The translations under genes were made by a program, and so were the position numbers. Shown piece by piece: positions 1-8,938 of a stretch of DNA of 64,000 bases. The stretch comes from Flavobacteriales bacterium (GTDB taxonomy: Bacteria; Bacteroidota; Bacteroidia; Flavobacteriales_F; PHOS-HE28): contig JADZAC010000054.1 of the NCBI GenBank assembly GCA_020852835.1, forward strand, positions 1 to 64,000, written 5' to 3'. The notes beneath the pieces are model-generated. The model was not told where the DNA came from. It did no database searches and saw nothing but the letters and a program-made list of their open reading frames with translations. Each line of letters opens with the position of its first letter. Position 1 is the stretch's first letter.

Positions 1-28
1 AGCGTTGTTATCCCGGTGCACGGGCCCT

Positions 29-916
29 TCACCGTCCCCCCATGCCCGAGCGCACATCCAGCCCCCAGCTAAGCTTATTGCGCAGGGTATCCAGGAAATC
101 CTGCCCTTCCAGTTGCACCAGCTTCACGGTGTGTTGGGCGCGGCGCACGTGCAGGGCGGGTGCATGGTCCATCACCACGCTGCGCGAATCGAGGTTCACC
201 AGGTATTTCTCGCTGCGGGCGTCCACGTTGAGGGTGAGCGTGCTTTTGCCCGGCACCACCAGCGGGCGCACGTTGAGGTTGTGCGGGGCGATGGGGGTGA
301 TGACCATGGCGTCGCAGTTCGGCGCCAGGATGGGCCCGCCACAGCTGAGCGAGTAGGCGGTGCTGCCGGTGGGGGTGGAAATGATCAGGCCATCGGCCCA
401 GTAGGTGTTGAGGAAGCGGCCATCGAGGTGGGCGTGCACGGAGATCATGGCGGCGCCGTCGCGCTTGTGGATGGTGACCTCGTTGAGGGCGGTGTCGTGC
501 GCATCGAAACCGGGGCATCCCTGGAGGGTGAGCAGGGCGCGTTCCTCGGTGGTGAAGCGGCGATCCACCAGGGCCTGGATGGCGTTGTCCACGTCTTCCA
601 GGCGGGTGTTGCTCAGGTAGCCGAGCCGCCCCAGGTTGATGCCCAGCATGGGCACAGGGGCGCGGCCGATGAAGTCCACGCTGTCCAGGAAGCTGCCATC
701 GCCGCCCAGGCTCACAAGCACGTCCAGCCGGCCATCGGCGGCGGTGTGCATCAGGCCGGTGCCAGGGCCCACGGGGTGGCCGCCCTCGGCCATTCGCCGG
801 GCCAGGCCCTGCTCCACCACGGGGGTGGCACCGGCGGTGGCCATGCGTGCCATGATGCCGTTGATGGTGGCGGCGGCCGATGCGGGGTACAACCGCCCGA
901 GGATACCGATGCGCAT
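29..916 (-). CDS. nadK: NAD kinase
   Basis: Cytosolic ATP-NAD kinase that makes NADP+ from NAD+. The 295-residue product has the family hallmarks: a GGDGS nucleotide-binding motif near residue 70 (SLGGDGSFLDS), an LNEVTIHK segment near 145, and the TPTGSTAYSLS motif near 184. Length is normal for bacterial NadK. The reading frame stays open well upstream, but homology begins at MRIGILG, so the ATG at 914-916 is taken as the start; it lies 11 bases after the stop of the Omp85-type gene. The order CBS protein, barrel protein, nadK on one strand suggests co-transcription. Family assignment is firm. Confidence 0.96.
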   Translation of the reverse strand: MRIGILGRLYPASAAATINGIMARMATAGATPVVEQGLARRMAEGGHPVGPGTGLMHTAADGRLDVLVSLGGDGSFLDSVDFIGRAPVPMLGINLGRLGYLSNTRLEDVDNAIQALVDRRFTTEERALLTLQGCPGFDAHDTALNEVTIHKRDGAAMISVHAHLDGRFLNTYWADGLIISTPTGSTAYSLSCGGPILAPNCDAMVITPIAPHNLNVRPLVVPGKSTLTLNVDARSEKYLVNLDSRSVVMDHAPALHVRRAQHTVKLVQLEGQDFLDTLRNKLSWGLDVRSGMGGR

Positions 917-927
917 GCCTATGCTGC

Positions 928-2352
928 TCAGAAGGGTTGGGTGAAATGTAGGTAGAAACCCGTTTCGCCAAGGCCATTGAGGCTGTACTCCATGCGCAGC
1001 ACTTGGTCGTAGCTGGTCACCAGGTCCAAGCCCAGGCCATAGCCCTGCTGCCATTGGTTGGCCATCGGGTTGGTGGCACCGGGCAGTTCGTCCACCACGT
1101 AGCCGTGGTCGGTGAAGGCGTTGAGGTATACGGCGATGTACAGCGTGCGGAAGGCCTCCAGCGGGATGGCTTCCACGCGGTAGGAGCGGGGCTGCACCAA
1201 GGCAAAGAGCACGTTGGCCTTGCCCAGCAGCCAATGCTGCCCGTCGATGATGTAGTACTCGTAGCCGCGGAGGTTGTCGCCGTAGCCCAGGCCTTCCTGC
1301 AGGAAGTAGTGGTCGTCGCTTCCGGCGGAAGCCTTGCCCGAAAGGCTCGCCCCCAAGCTCCAACGCCGCCCCCTTTTCCAGCTGCGCTGCACCGTGGCCA
1401 GCACGTTGGTCACGGCGGGCTGCGCGGGGCCCATGCCGTTTTGTTCCAGCACCAAACGGGCATAGCTGCCGCTGAGGGGGAAGGCCCGTGAGTCGCGCCG
1501 GTCCAGGGTGGCGGAATAGCGCAGGGCCAGGTAGGCCGTGCGAACTGCCCCGTGGCCCAGGTATTCCGGATTGCGCCGGATGGCGGTATCGCGCACGGCC
1601 AGCTCGTGCCAAGCCAGCCCGAGCCCATGGCGCATGTCGTGGCTGCGGCGGAAGGTGACTGCGGCGCCGACCTTCCAATTGTGCAGGATGTTCTGCGCAG
1701 GGGTCTTCAGCAGGATGCGCTTGTTGGCCAGCGTTCCGATGGTGATCTCATCCTGTTCACCATAGCCGCCCTCCACCTGGGCGCCCCAGCGTTGTTGCCG
1801 GTCGAAGAAGGGCACCTTGTAGCGCAGGCCGAAGCGGCGGGAGTAGCCTAATTGCACCAGGGCCGACAACGTTTCGTTGCGGCCGCGCATGTTGAAACGG
1901 TTCAGCTCCAGGCCGTAGTTGAGGCGGCCGAAGTCGCGCGTGAGCCACCAGGTATTGAAGTTGGGGTCGGCAAAGCGCACCATGGGCTGCGGCCACCAGT
2001 ACCAACGTTCGTTCACCGTAACGGTGATGAACACTTCATGCGGCCCCAGAAAGGTGGGCAGCAGCGTTACCGTGTTGAACAGGCCCAGGTTGAGCAGGTT
2101 CTGGCGGCTGCGCGCCAAGCGTTCGTACAGCTCCTTGGTGTCCACGGTATCGCCGTGCTCCACGGTAAGCTCGCGCAGGATGATCCGCTCCTTGGTCTGT
2201 TTGTTGCCTTCCACCAGAATGCCCGAGATGCCGTAGGGCCCGCTGAAGTCCGTGGGGAAGGTCTGTGCCGCGGCGAACACGGCCAGTTGCAACAGTAGCA
2301 GCAGGGCCGCAGCCCGGCCCAAACACCTCAGGCCTTTGCGGCTTAGGCTCAT
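928..2352 (-). CDS. Small Omp85/BamA-type outer-membrane protein (POTRA plus barrel)
   Basis: The 474-residue product starts with a signal peptide (about residues 1-29, ending AVFAAA). One POTRA-like domain follows at about 40-115 (a VEGNKQTKERIILREL segment, then RSRQNLLNLGLFN), and then a surface-antigen beta-barrel. It ends in aromatic Phe (HFTQPF), as outer-membrane barrels do. Full BamA carries five POTRA domains and is much longer, so this is a reduced relative. It sits between a CBS protein and nadK. Its substrate is unknown; roles in outer-membrane protein insertion or secretion are possible by family only. The call as an Omp85-superfamily barrel is good, the exact role is not. Confidence 0.82.
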   Translation of the reverse strand: MSLSRKGLRCLGRAAALLLLLQLAVFAAAQTFPTDFSGPYGISGILVEGNKQTKERIILRELTVEHGDTVDTKELYERLARSRQNLLNLGLFNTVTLLPTFLGPHEVFITVTVNERWYWWPQPMVRFADPNFNTWWLTRDFGRLNYGLELNRFNMRGRNETLSALVQLGYSRRFGLRYKVPFFDRQQRWGAQVEGGYGEQDEITIGTLANKRILLKTPAQNILHNWKVGAAVTFRRSHDMRHGLGLAWHELAVRDTAIRRNPEYLGHGAVRTAYLALRYSATLDRRDSRAFPLSGSYARLVLEQNGMGPAQPAVTNVLATVQRSWKRGRRWSLGASLSGKASAGSDDHYFLQEGLGYGDNLRGYEYYIIDGQHWLLGKANVLFALVQPRSYRVEAIPLEAFRTLYIAVYLNAFTDHGYVVDELPGATNPMANQWQQGYGLGLDLVTSYDQVLRMEYSLNGLGETGFYLHFTQPF

Positions 2353-2444
2353 CCGAGGCGGTCAAAAGCGCGTTCGGCGCAAGCAATTGCCTGCATCACC
2401 ACCCCGTCTTCCACTGCGTGCCTTGGCATCACCACGGGTTCCGC

Positions 2445-3107
2445 TCAGATCTTCATGATCCGCATCAGCGCATCGTAGCGTTGGCGCATGTCCTCTTCCA
2501 TGCGTGAGGGCTGGAAGGTGGTGCGCACGGTGAATTGGAACCGGTCGAAGGCCTGCAGGATGCCGCTGATGTCGTCGCGGTTGATCTTCAGGGTGACCTC
2601 CATGCGCATGCTCTCGGGCAGGTCGGAACAATACATGCTCAGCACCCGGGCGCCTTCCTCCTCCACGATGCGGGCCAGTTGCTGCAAGGAGTAGTCGTTG
2701 CGTGCCATTTCCAGCACCACCACGCTGCCCGGCACATCGGCATTCACCACGCGCGCCATGGCCTGCACGGCCTCCGTGCCGTTCACGGCACCCAGGTAGC
2801 GCCCGCCCAAGTCCAGCACGGGCACCACGGCGAGGTCCCGATCGGCCATCAGCTTGAGCACATCGTACACGTGCTGGCTACCACGCACGTAGGGCAGTTC
2901 CACACGGTCCATCACCTGGTCCACGGTGGCGGCGGGGTTGTTGCTGTTCAGGGCGGCTTCCTCCTTCAAGATCCCGGCCAAGCGGCCTTTGGCAACCACC
3001 GGCAGCATAGGCACATGGAATTCGTCCATCAGGTCCAATGCCCGCGAGAGCGGGTCCTTCGGACCGAGCGGCAGGATGGTGCGCGAGAGCAGTTCACTGG
3101 CTAACAT
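2445..3107 (-). CDS. CBS-domain protein with C-terminal ACT-like domain (AcuB-like)
   Basis: A 220-residue soluble protein. Two CBS motifs fill about residues 1-125 (first around [18 protein letters not shown], second around [16 protein letters not shown]). An ACT-like fold is likely in about 130-220, where [12 protein letters not shown] and [10 protein letters not shown] occur. CBS pairs bind adenine nucleotides and act as energy or ligand sensors; no enzymatic domain is present. It is the first gene of the leftward group with the barrel protein and nadK, and is divergent from pdxJ across a 74-base gap. The target is unknown. The domain call is solid; AcuB-like is a resemblance only. Confidence 0.85.
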   Translation of the reverse strand: MLASELLSRTILPLGPKDPLSRALDLMDEFHVPMLPVVAKGRLAGILKEEAALNSNNPAATVDQVMDRVELPYVRGSQHVYDVLKLMADRDLAVVPVLDLGGRYLGAVNGTEAVQAMARVVNADVPGSVVVLEMARNDYSLQQLARIVEEEGARVLSMYCSDLPESMRMEVTLKINRDDISGILQAFDRFQFTVRTTFQPSRMEEDMRQRYDALMRIMKI

Positions 3108-3135
3108 GGGAATGGGTATTGCACCGCAAGGGGGC

Positions 3136-3143
3136 TACTTTTG
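3136..3143 (+). promoter_or_regulatory. Bacteroidota -7 element upstream of pdxJ
   Basis: TACTTTTG matches the TAnnTTTG -7 consensus of Bacteroidota exactly and lies 38 bases before the pdxJ ATG in the divergent gap with the CBS gene. A TTG sits about 14 bases upstream, closer than the usual -33 spacing, so the -33 box is uncertain. Confidence 0.55.
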
Positions 3144-3181
3144 GGGCCGGGCCACGGGACCAAGGTAGGCGGCCTGCGAGG

Positions 3182-3895
3182 ATGACCAAGTTGAGCGTGA
3201 ACATCAATAAGCTGGCCACGCTGCGCAACGCGCGTGGCGGCAATAATCCCGACGTGCTGGCCTGGGCAGGGCAGATCGAACGTTTCGGGGCACAGGGCAT
3301 CACCGTGCACCCCCGCCCCGATGAGCGCCACATCCGCTACAGCGACGTGCGGGCGCTCAAGCCGCTGCTCACCACGGAGTTCAACATCGAAGGCTATCCC
3401 GAACAGAGCTTCATCGACCTGGTGCTGGAAGTACGGCCTGCCCAGGTCACGCTGGTGCCCGACCCTCCCGGCGTGCTCACCAGCAATGCGGGCTGGGATG
3501 CACGCCTGCGCAAGTCGGAACTGAAGGCCGTGATCGCGCGGTTCAAGGCTGCGGGCATCCGCACGTCCATCTTCATGGAAACCGATGTGGAGCAGCTGGT
3601 CCATGCCGCTGAAACGGGCACCGACCGCATTGAATTGTACACCGGCCCGTACGCCGAGGGTTTTGCCCGGGACCGCGAAGCGGCTGTGGCCCCCTTTGCG
3701 CGGGCCGCGGAGAAAGCCGCGGAGATGGGCCTCGGCCTCAATGCCGGCCACGACCTGGACTTGCACAACCTGGCGTGGTTCAAGGCCCATGTGCCCGGCC
3801 TGCTCGAAGTATCCATCGGCCATGCCCTGATCTGCGATGCCCTCACCTACGGCATGGAGAACACCGTTCAACTGTACCTGCGCGAGCTGCGATGA
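3182..3895 (+). CDS. pdxJ: Pyridoxine 5'-phosphate synthase
   Basis: Cytosolic enzyme that condenses 3-amino-2-oxopropyl phosphate with deoxyxylulose phosphate in the DXP-dependent vitamin B6 pathway. The 237 residues match PdxJ over the whole length: N-terminal [28 protein letters not shown] near 41-53, NIEGYP near 71, the VTLVPD segment near 96, and [10 protein letters not shown] near 186. The frame runs upstream of 3182, but the ATG before TKLSVNIN is where homology starts and follows a -7 element. Its stop overlaps the next start (ATGA), so it is translationally coupled to the hydrolase. Confidence 0.97.
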   Translation: MTKLSVNINKLATLRNARGGNNPDVLAWAGQIERFGAQGITVHPRPDERHIRYSDVRALKPLLTTEFNIEGYPEQSFIDLVLEVRPAQVTLVPDPPGVLTSNAGWDARLRKSELKAVIARFKAAGIRTSIFMETDVEQLVHAAETGTDRIELYTGPYAEGFARDREAAVAPFARAAEKAAEMGLGLNAGHDLDLHNLAWFKAHVPGLLEVSIGHALICDALTYGMENTVQLYLRELR

Positions 3896-4656
3896 CCGTG
3901 GACCTCTTCCACCGCCGCGAGGGCGCAGGCACACCGGTGGTGGTGCTGCACGGACTGTACGGCAGCAGCGACAACTTCGGAAGCATTGGACGCACGCTCA
4001 GCGCGCACTACGACGTGGTGCTGGTGGACGAACGCGACCATGGCCGATCACCGCACACTTCGCGCATCACGTATCCGCTGATGGCGGAGGATGTGCACGC
4101 ACTGTTCTTGCGGCTCGGCCTGAAGGACGTGGTGCTGGTGGGCCACAGCATGGGCGGCAAAACGGCCATGTCCTTCGCCCAGCGCTGGCCGGAGCTGTTG
4201 AAGCACTTGGTGGTGATCGACATCGGCCCCCGGGCTTACGCCATCGGTGATCATGGCCCGATCGTGGAGGCGCTGGCCACCAGCGACCTGCCGAACAAGA
4301 CTTCGCGGCAGCAGGTGGAAGCGCACCTGGCCCGCACCATCACCGAACCGGGCGTTTTGCAGTTCCTGATGAAGAGCCTCTACTGGGCCGAGCCGGGCAA
4401 GCTGGCCTGGCGCTTCAATGTGCCGGTGCTGCAGCGCGACATGGGCGACATCATCGGCGCCATCGGCCACGAGGTGGTGCAGGTGCCCACACTTTTCATA
4501 CGCGGCGGCAAAAGCCCGTACATACCCCGTGAAGACCTTGCGCAGATCAAGGAACAATTCCCCAATAGCCGCGTGGAAACCATTCCTTTCGCGGGGCATT
4601 GGGTACACGCGCAAGCACCGGAGGAGGTGATGGACCTGATCCGTTCGGTGGCATGA
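3892..4656 (+). CDS. Alpha/beta-fold hydrolase (YbfF-like esterase)
   Basis: A 254-residue alpha/beta hydrolase. Visible features are the oxyanion region VVLHGLYGS near residue 20, the nucleophile elbow GHSMGG near 89, and the C-terminal catalytic His in AGHWVHA near 237. The overall pattern ([20 protein letters not shown]) resembles YbfF-type acyl esterases. The ATG overlaps the pdxJ stop by four bases and its own stop overlaps the next start the same way, so three genes form a tight operon. The substrate cannot be told from sequence. No signal peptide, so probably cytosolic. Confidence 0.88.
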   Translation: MTVDLFHRREGAGTPVVVLHGLYGSSDNFGSIGRTLSAHYDVVLVDERDHGRSPHTSRITYPLMAEDVHALFLRLGLKDVVLVGHSMGGKTAMSFAQRWPELLKHLVVIDIGPRAYAIGDHGPIVEALATSDLPNKTSRQQVEAHLARTITEPGVLQFLMKSLYWAEPGKLAWRFNVPVLQRDMGDIIGAIGHEVVQVPTLFIRGGKSPYIPREDLAQIKEQFPNSRVETIPFAGHWVHAQAPEEVMDLIRSVA

Positions 4657-5270
4657 GGCACGTACTGTTGCTGTGGATCCTGCTGGCAGGTGGCACCGTG
4701 CATGCGCAGGACAGCATGCGCTACAGTGCGGGTTATGCGTTCAAGGAAGGGGTATACTTGGATTTTCAGGCCTTCCGCAACAATGCGCCCAGCATCCCCA
4801 AGGCCGCGCTCACCACCGCGCAGGGCCGGCCCGTGGGCGACCTGCGCAACACCGGCGGCAAGCTGTTCCGCCCGGACAGCACGGGCCAGCGCGTGAGGCT
4901 GGACCTGGAGCGCACCTGGGGCTTCTGCAACGGCGGCGTGGTGTACGTGCGGGCCGGCAACGGTTTTTCCCGCATCGGGCTCATGGGCTCCCTGGCCCAT
5001 CTGGTCTATGATGCCACCTACCGCAGCTTCGACCCGTACATGGTGAACGGTGCCACTACCTATACCGTGGAGGAACAGCGCTTTCTGGACATGGCCACCG
5101 GAGCCTTCCTGCCGGTGAGTGCCGCCGGCATCCGCCCGGTGCTGGCGCGGGACCCCATCCTCAAGGAGGAATTCGATGCACTGTCCAAGAAACAGCGCAA
5201 GCGCAATGAAACGCTCTTTTTGTTCATGCGCCGCTACAACGACCGGCATCCGCTGTATTTTCCCAAGTAA
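4653..5270 (+). CDS. Small secreted protein of unknown function
   Basis: The 205-residue product has a clear N-terminal signal peptide ([18 protein letters not shown]) and no further membrane segments. I do not recognise a domain. The mature part contains a region with LRNTGGKLFRPD, a WGFCNGGVVYVRAG stretch and a very basic C-terminus (SKKQRKRNE). The ATG overlaps the stop of the hydrolase gene (ATGA), the reason for choosing it over an earlier in-frame ATG inside the upstream gene. Likely periplasmic or outer-membrane associated; no function assigned. Confidence 0.75.
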   Translation: MRHVLLLWILLAGGTVHAQDSMRYSAGYAFKEGVYLDFQAFRNNAPSIPKAALTTAQGRPVGDLRNTGGKLFRPDSTGQRVRLDLERTWGFCNGGVVYVRAGNGFSRIGLMGSLAHLVYDATYRSFDPYMVNGATTYTVEEQRFLDMATGAFLPVSAAGIRPVLARDPILKEEFDALSKKQRKRNETLFLFMRRYNDRHPLYFPK

Positions 5271-5308
5271 CCGGCTGCGGCGACAGGGCGTTCAGCCCCA
5301 TTGCGGCG

Positions 5309-7486
5309 CTAGTGGCACACGCTCACCATGCGCCGCGCCCGCGATCCCGCTTGTTCCACCTCCAGCAGATAGAGGCCTGCGGGCAGCTGTGAAACTGGGA
5401 TATCCTGGATCCCTTGGGCACGCTGGCGGAATACCGCACGGCCCGCAGCATCGCGGAGCATGATGCGTGCCGTGCCGCTCCCGGCCGGGCACACGTGCAG
5501 CACTTGGTCCGCTGGTACCGGCCATGCTTCCGGGGCGGGGTGGCCCCCGCTTTCTTCCACGGCCAGCACGGCTTGGTGACGTGCCGCCCACTCCTGGTAA
5601 AACTGGTTGGCCACTTCGGCGCTGTGGATGATCAAGGTGTTTTCGTCGTTCACCGAGGAAGCGGAAGCCGTCCAGTTGTGGCTGCCGGTGATCACCAGCG
5701 GGTCCGTTCCTGCAGCTTCGTCAAGGATCGCGTACTTGTGGTGCAGCAGCCCTGGTTCATTGTAATGGGAGTACAGCTCAATGCCCTGCCCGGTGAGGTA
5801 GTCGAACTCGGAACCGGTGCTGCCAATGTCCTCTACATCGCCTTGTACGAGCATGAACGGCCGCTCATGTGCGTTGAGCACCGCATCGCCCAGGTCGTTG
5901 TCGGTGAACACGTACAAGGCCAGGAGCACGCTGTGCTGGGCATGGTCCAGCAGTTGAATGGTGCGTTCCTGCATGCCATCGGTAGGGGAGAAGAAGCTTT
6001 CCACGAACGACCCGCCGATGAAGAACAGGTGCGGGGTGTTGTCCGTTTTTTCCGCGCCGAAGCGGCTGTTGGCGGGCACGGGCTGCGCTCCGGTACCGCC
6101 CCACATCTCCTCGAACTCCATGCGATAGCACCGGGCCAGGGCTTGGTCCTGGATGAAGACAAGGTTGTTGTAGTCGTCGAAGAAGCTCTGGGTGGTCCAG
6201 TTGCAGGAGCCGCTCATCACCACGGCCCGCTGGTCATCCTCGGCGTCGATCACCATGAATTTGTTGTGCATGCCGCTGCCTTCGCTGTTGGTGCGGAAGA
6301 GCACCGGGATCGCGGGATCCAGGTCGTTGAGCGCGGTGTTGGCAGTGTTGCCCTCGGCGATCCAGCGCACTTGTACGCCGCGGTCCCTGGCGGCGTTCAC
6401 TGCGGCCACCACCACCGTGCTGTTGGTGTTGTATATGGCGATGTCCAGGGTGCTTTGCGCGCGGTCGATGTAGGCTTTGATAGTGTCGTCCGTGGCTTGG
6501 AAGAGCCCCAGGGCATCGGTGCCATTGCCCATGTTCGTGTCCACGTCCTTGGTGAAGTACACCTGGATGGATTGGCTGGAGGTGCTTACGGTGGAATGGA
6601 TGGCAAGCTCCGCGAAGGCCGTATCGCCATCGGCCACGGAGAAGGGTTGAACGTAGTAGAACGTGGCGGGCTGTAGCCCACTGAACGGCAGGATGTGCGA
6701 AGTGGTGGCCGTGCCCGCGGTGGCGTACATGCCCAGTGCCGGCGTGGTGCCGTAGTAGGCCTCGGTGCTGCCCGGAAGGTTGGTGCCCCACATCAGGTTG
6801 AAGCTGCTGGTGCCGGGGTTGGCCCACACCACGGGCGGCACGATGAGGATGCCCGTATGCGGCGTGATGTCAGTGGTGCCGCGCGGCAGCAATTGGTAGC
6901 CGCTGGTGTATGGGGCATCCGTATCGTACTGGGACACGAGGCCGGTGATGTCCACCGGCCCGGAGGGAACCGGGGTGCCCACCAGGGGATGGCCGTTCCG
7001 CAAGTACACGGTTGCGTTTCCGGTACCGTCCTGCACGATCCAATTGCCCGGGCTGAAGGTGCCGCTGCCGCTGAAGTACACGCCTTCCATGCGCACCAGT
7101 TGCGATTCCACGGATTCGACCAGTCCGTTGGCCGCCACTGCCACGGCAGCTGGAATGGCGTTCCCGTTACTGTTCACGGTGTGCGCGGTGATCGGTGTGA
7201 TCTCCAGCAAGCCGTTGAAGCTCGTAAGCGTGCCCGTGATGGTGATGTCATCGCCGGGCTGTGGGCTGAAGCCGGGCACGGAACCACTTCCGGGGTAGGC
7301 CGCAATGCCGGCACCAGCGTCCTGCAGGTAGCGGATGCTGCCCAGGGAAGGCCCCGAAGTCACGCGGCCGCTTACGGTAACCTGGCTGCCCAACGGGGCG
7401 GTACGTGCATCGGCAATGGGTTGCGCACCGGCAGGCCCGGCCAGCACCTGCAAGCAAAAGCCCAATACCACTGCAGTTGCTCTCAT
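5309..7486 (-). CDS. Secreted phospholipase D-superfamily protein with T9SS sorting domain
   Basis: A modular 725-residue exported protein. In order: signal peptide (to about 22, LAGPAGAQ); two OB-like DUF5689-type modules (about 25-210, with SQVTVSGRV and VDITGLVSQY); a fibronectin/phosphatase-N-like domain (about 225-300); then a PLD pair with HNKFMVID near 406 followed by GSCNWT, and HHKYAILD near 580 followed by GSHNWT. These are the two HxK catalytic motifs of PLD-type nucleases and lipases. The last 70 or so residues look like a T9SS type A sorting domain (LPAGLYLLEVEQAG). Likely exported by the T9SS and anchored or released at the surface. A nuclease is favoured because a nuclease-family gene lies divergently alongside, but a phospholipase is possible. 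Confidence 0.88.
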   Translation of the reverse strand: MRATAVVLGFCLQVLAGPAGAQPIADARTAPLGSQVTVSGRVTSGPSLGSIRYLQDAGAGIAAYPGSGSVPGFSPQPGDDITITGTLTSFNGLLEITPITAHTVNSNGNAIPAAVAVAANGLVESVESQLVRMEGVYFSGSGTFSPGNWIVQDGTGNATVYLRNGHPLVGTPVPSGPVDITGLVSQYDTDAPYTSGYQLLPRGTTDITPHTGILIVPPVVWANPGTSSFNLMWGTNLPGSTEAYYGTTPALGMYATAGTATTSHILPFSGLQPATFYYVQPFSVADGDTAFAELAIHSTVSTSSQSIQVYFTKDVDTNMGNGTDALGLFQATDDTIKAYIDRAQSTLDIAIYNTNSTVVVAAVNAARDRGVQVRWIAEGNTANTALNDLDPAIPVLFRTNSEGSGMHNKFMVIDAEDDQRAVVMSGSCNWTTQSFFDDYNNLVFIQDQALARCYRMEFEEMWGGTGAQPVPANSRFGAEKTDNTPHLFFIGGSFVESFFSPTDGMQERTIQLLDHAQHSVLLALYVFTDNDLGDAVLNAHERPFMLVQGDVEDIGSTGSEFDYLTGQGIELYSHYNEPGLLHHKYAILDEAAGTDPLVITGSHNWTASASSVNDENTLIIHSAEVANQFYQEWAARHQAVLAVEESGGHPAPEAWPVPADQVLHVCPAGSGTARIMLRDAAGRAVFRQRAQGIQDIPVSQLPAGLYLLEVEQAGSRARRMVSVCH

Positions 7487-7702
7487 GGTTGCAAAGAAAT
7501 GCACCGCAGCGGTGCAACGGCCATGGCCAGTTGCCGCAGTCCGCCGTGCCTGTTCAGTTGCGGTCTCATGCTTCGCCGCCGTTGCTTTTCTTCCTCGGCA
7601 TCTTGGCGTCTTGTTCCCTGTTGCACACTTGGGGTCCGCTCACCTTCCATTGCCCCACCGGAAACACTGAACCGGTAACTTGCCCCCCGATCGCTCCCAC
7701 CA

Positions 7703-8749
7703 ATGAACATCCCTTCCCGCCTGTCCCTTGCGGTTGCCGTCATGGCCTGCCTTCCCGGCGCTTTCGCCCAGCAGCAAGAAGTGCGTTACGCTCCGCGGCC
7801 CATCGGGTTCTACAACATCGAAAACCTGTTCGACACCATCGATGGCCCCAATGACGATGCGGAGTTCCTGCCCGGCAGTGCCAAACAATGGACCTCGGAA
7901 CGCTACCACCGGAAGCTGCAGCACATGGCGCGCGTGATCGGTGAGATGGGCACGGAGATCCTGCCGGACGGCGTAGTTTGCCTGGGCTTGGCCGAGGTGG
8001 AGAACGGCGGCGTAGTGGCCGACCTGGTGGCTACCCCGCCGCTCAACAAACGGGGGTACCGGTTCGTGCACCACGATGGCCCGGACCGGCGCGGGGTGGA
8101 CGTGGCCTTCCTGTACAACCCGGCCTACTTCACGCTGCTGCACAACCGCACCTATACCCTTCAAGATCCGGCCGATACCGCATTCCGTACGCGCGATGTG
8201 CTGGTGGTGAGCGGGCTGATGGACGGTGACACCGTGAGCATCCTGGTGAACCATTGGCCCTCGCGCCGGGGCGGCGAAAAACGCTCATTGCCCAAGCGCA
8301 TCCTGGCAGCTGAGCTGGGCCGCCACATCATCGATTCGCTGTTGGCACGCAACGCGGATGCCCGGATCCTGTACATGGGCGACCTCAACGACGACCCCGT
8401 GGATCCCGCTGTAAGGAAATTCCTCAACACCACCGGCGACAAGGAACTGGCCACCGGGAAAAAGTTGTACAACCCCATGTACGACCTCTACCGCAAGGGC
8501 ATCGGCACCTTGGCGTGGCGCGACAGCTGGAACCTCTTCGATCAGATCATCCTCTCGCCGGGGGCGGTTTCGGGCAAGGGAGGTACGTTGAAGTATTACG
8601 GCGTTCGCGTCTTCAACCCCGCGTACCTGCGGCAGGCGGAAGGAAATTTCGAAGGGTACGGTTTCCGCACCTTCGTGGGCGACCAGTACATCGGCGGCTA
8701 CAGCGACCACTTCCCCGTGTACGTCATCCTGGTGAAGGAGGTGAAGTAG
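7703..8749 (+). CDS. Exported endonuclease/exonuclease/phosphatase family protein
   Basis: The 348 residues carry a signal peptide (about 1-22, ACLPGAFA) and an EEP (DNase I/ExoIII-like) domain. Catalytic signatures are visible: FYNIENLF near 35, the metal-ligand Glu in LAEVEN near 98, NHWPSRRGG near 178, GDLNDDP near 230, and the terminal DHFPVYV. The EEP fold includes DNases, RNases and phosphodiesterases, so the substrate is open. It is divergent from the secreted PLD protein, which hints at a joint role in breaking down extracellular nucleic acid. No T9SS sorting domain is present, so it is probably periplasmic. Confidence 0.88.
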   Translation: MNIPSRLSLAVAVMACLPGAFAQQQEVRYAPRPIGFYNIENLFDTIDGPNDDAEFLPGSAKQWTSERYHRKLQHMARVIGEMGTEILPDGVVCLGLAEVENGGVVADLVATPPLNKRGYRFVHHDGPDRRGVDVAFLYNPAYFTLLHNRTYTLQDPADTAFRTRDVLVVSGLMDGDTVSILVNHWPSRRGGEKRSLPKRILAAELGRHIIDSLLARNADARILYMGDLNDDPVDPAVRKFLNTTGDKELATGKKLYNPMYDLYRKGIGTLAWRDSWNLFDQIILSPGAVSGKGGTLKYYGVRVFNPAYLRQAEGNFEGYGFRTFVGDQYIGGYSDHFPVYVILVKEVK

Positions 8750-8926
8750 TTCCCGGGGCATGGCATGCGGGTGGCGGGCCGGCGCGTCATCCGGCGTTCA
8801 GCTACTGCGTTTTGCACGCGGGCCCGAGGTTCATGCTTCGCCGACCGGAGACTGGCCGGGCGGCCGTACGTTCGGCTTCGGCCCCATCTGCCGCGAACCC
8901 CGCGTGAACACCTCCGTCCCGGCCAA

Positions 8927-8934
8927 TACCTTTG
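8927..8934 (+). promoter_or_regulatory. -7 element immediately upstream of hldD
   Basis: TACCTTTG is an exact TAnnTTTG match ending only 4 bases before the hldD ATG. If transcription starts the usual few bases downstream, the mRNA would be leaderless or nearly so. Confidence 0.6.
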
Positions 8935-8938
8935 CCCC

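Noticed and set aside
917-1678. Upstream extension of the nadK frame to 1678
   Set aside because: This part overlaps the Omp85-type gene in another frame and has a shadow-type composition; NadK homology begins at 916.
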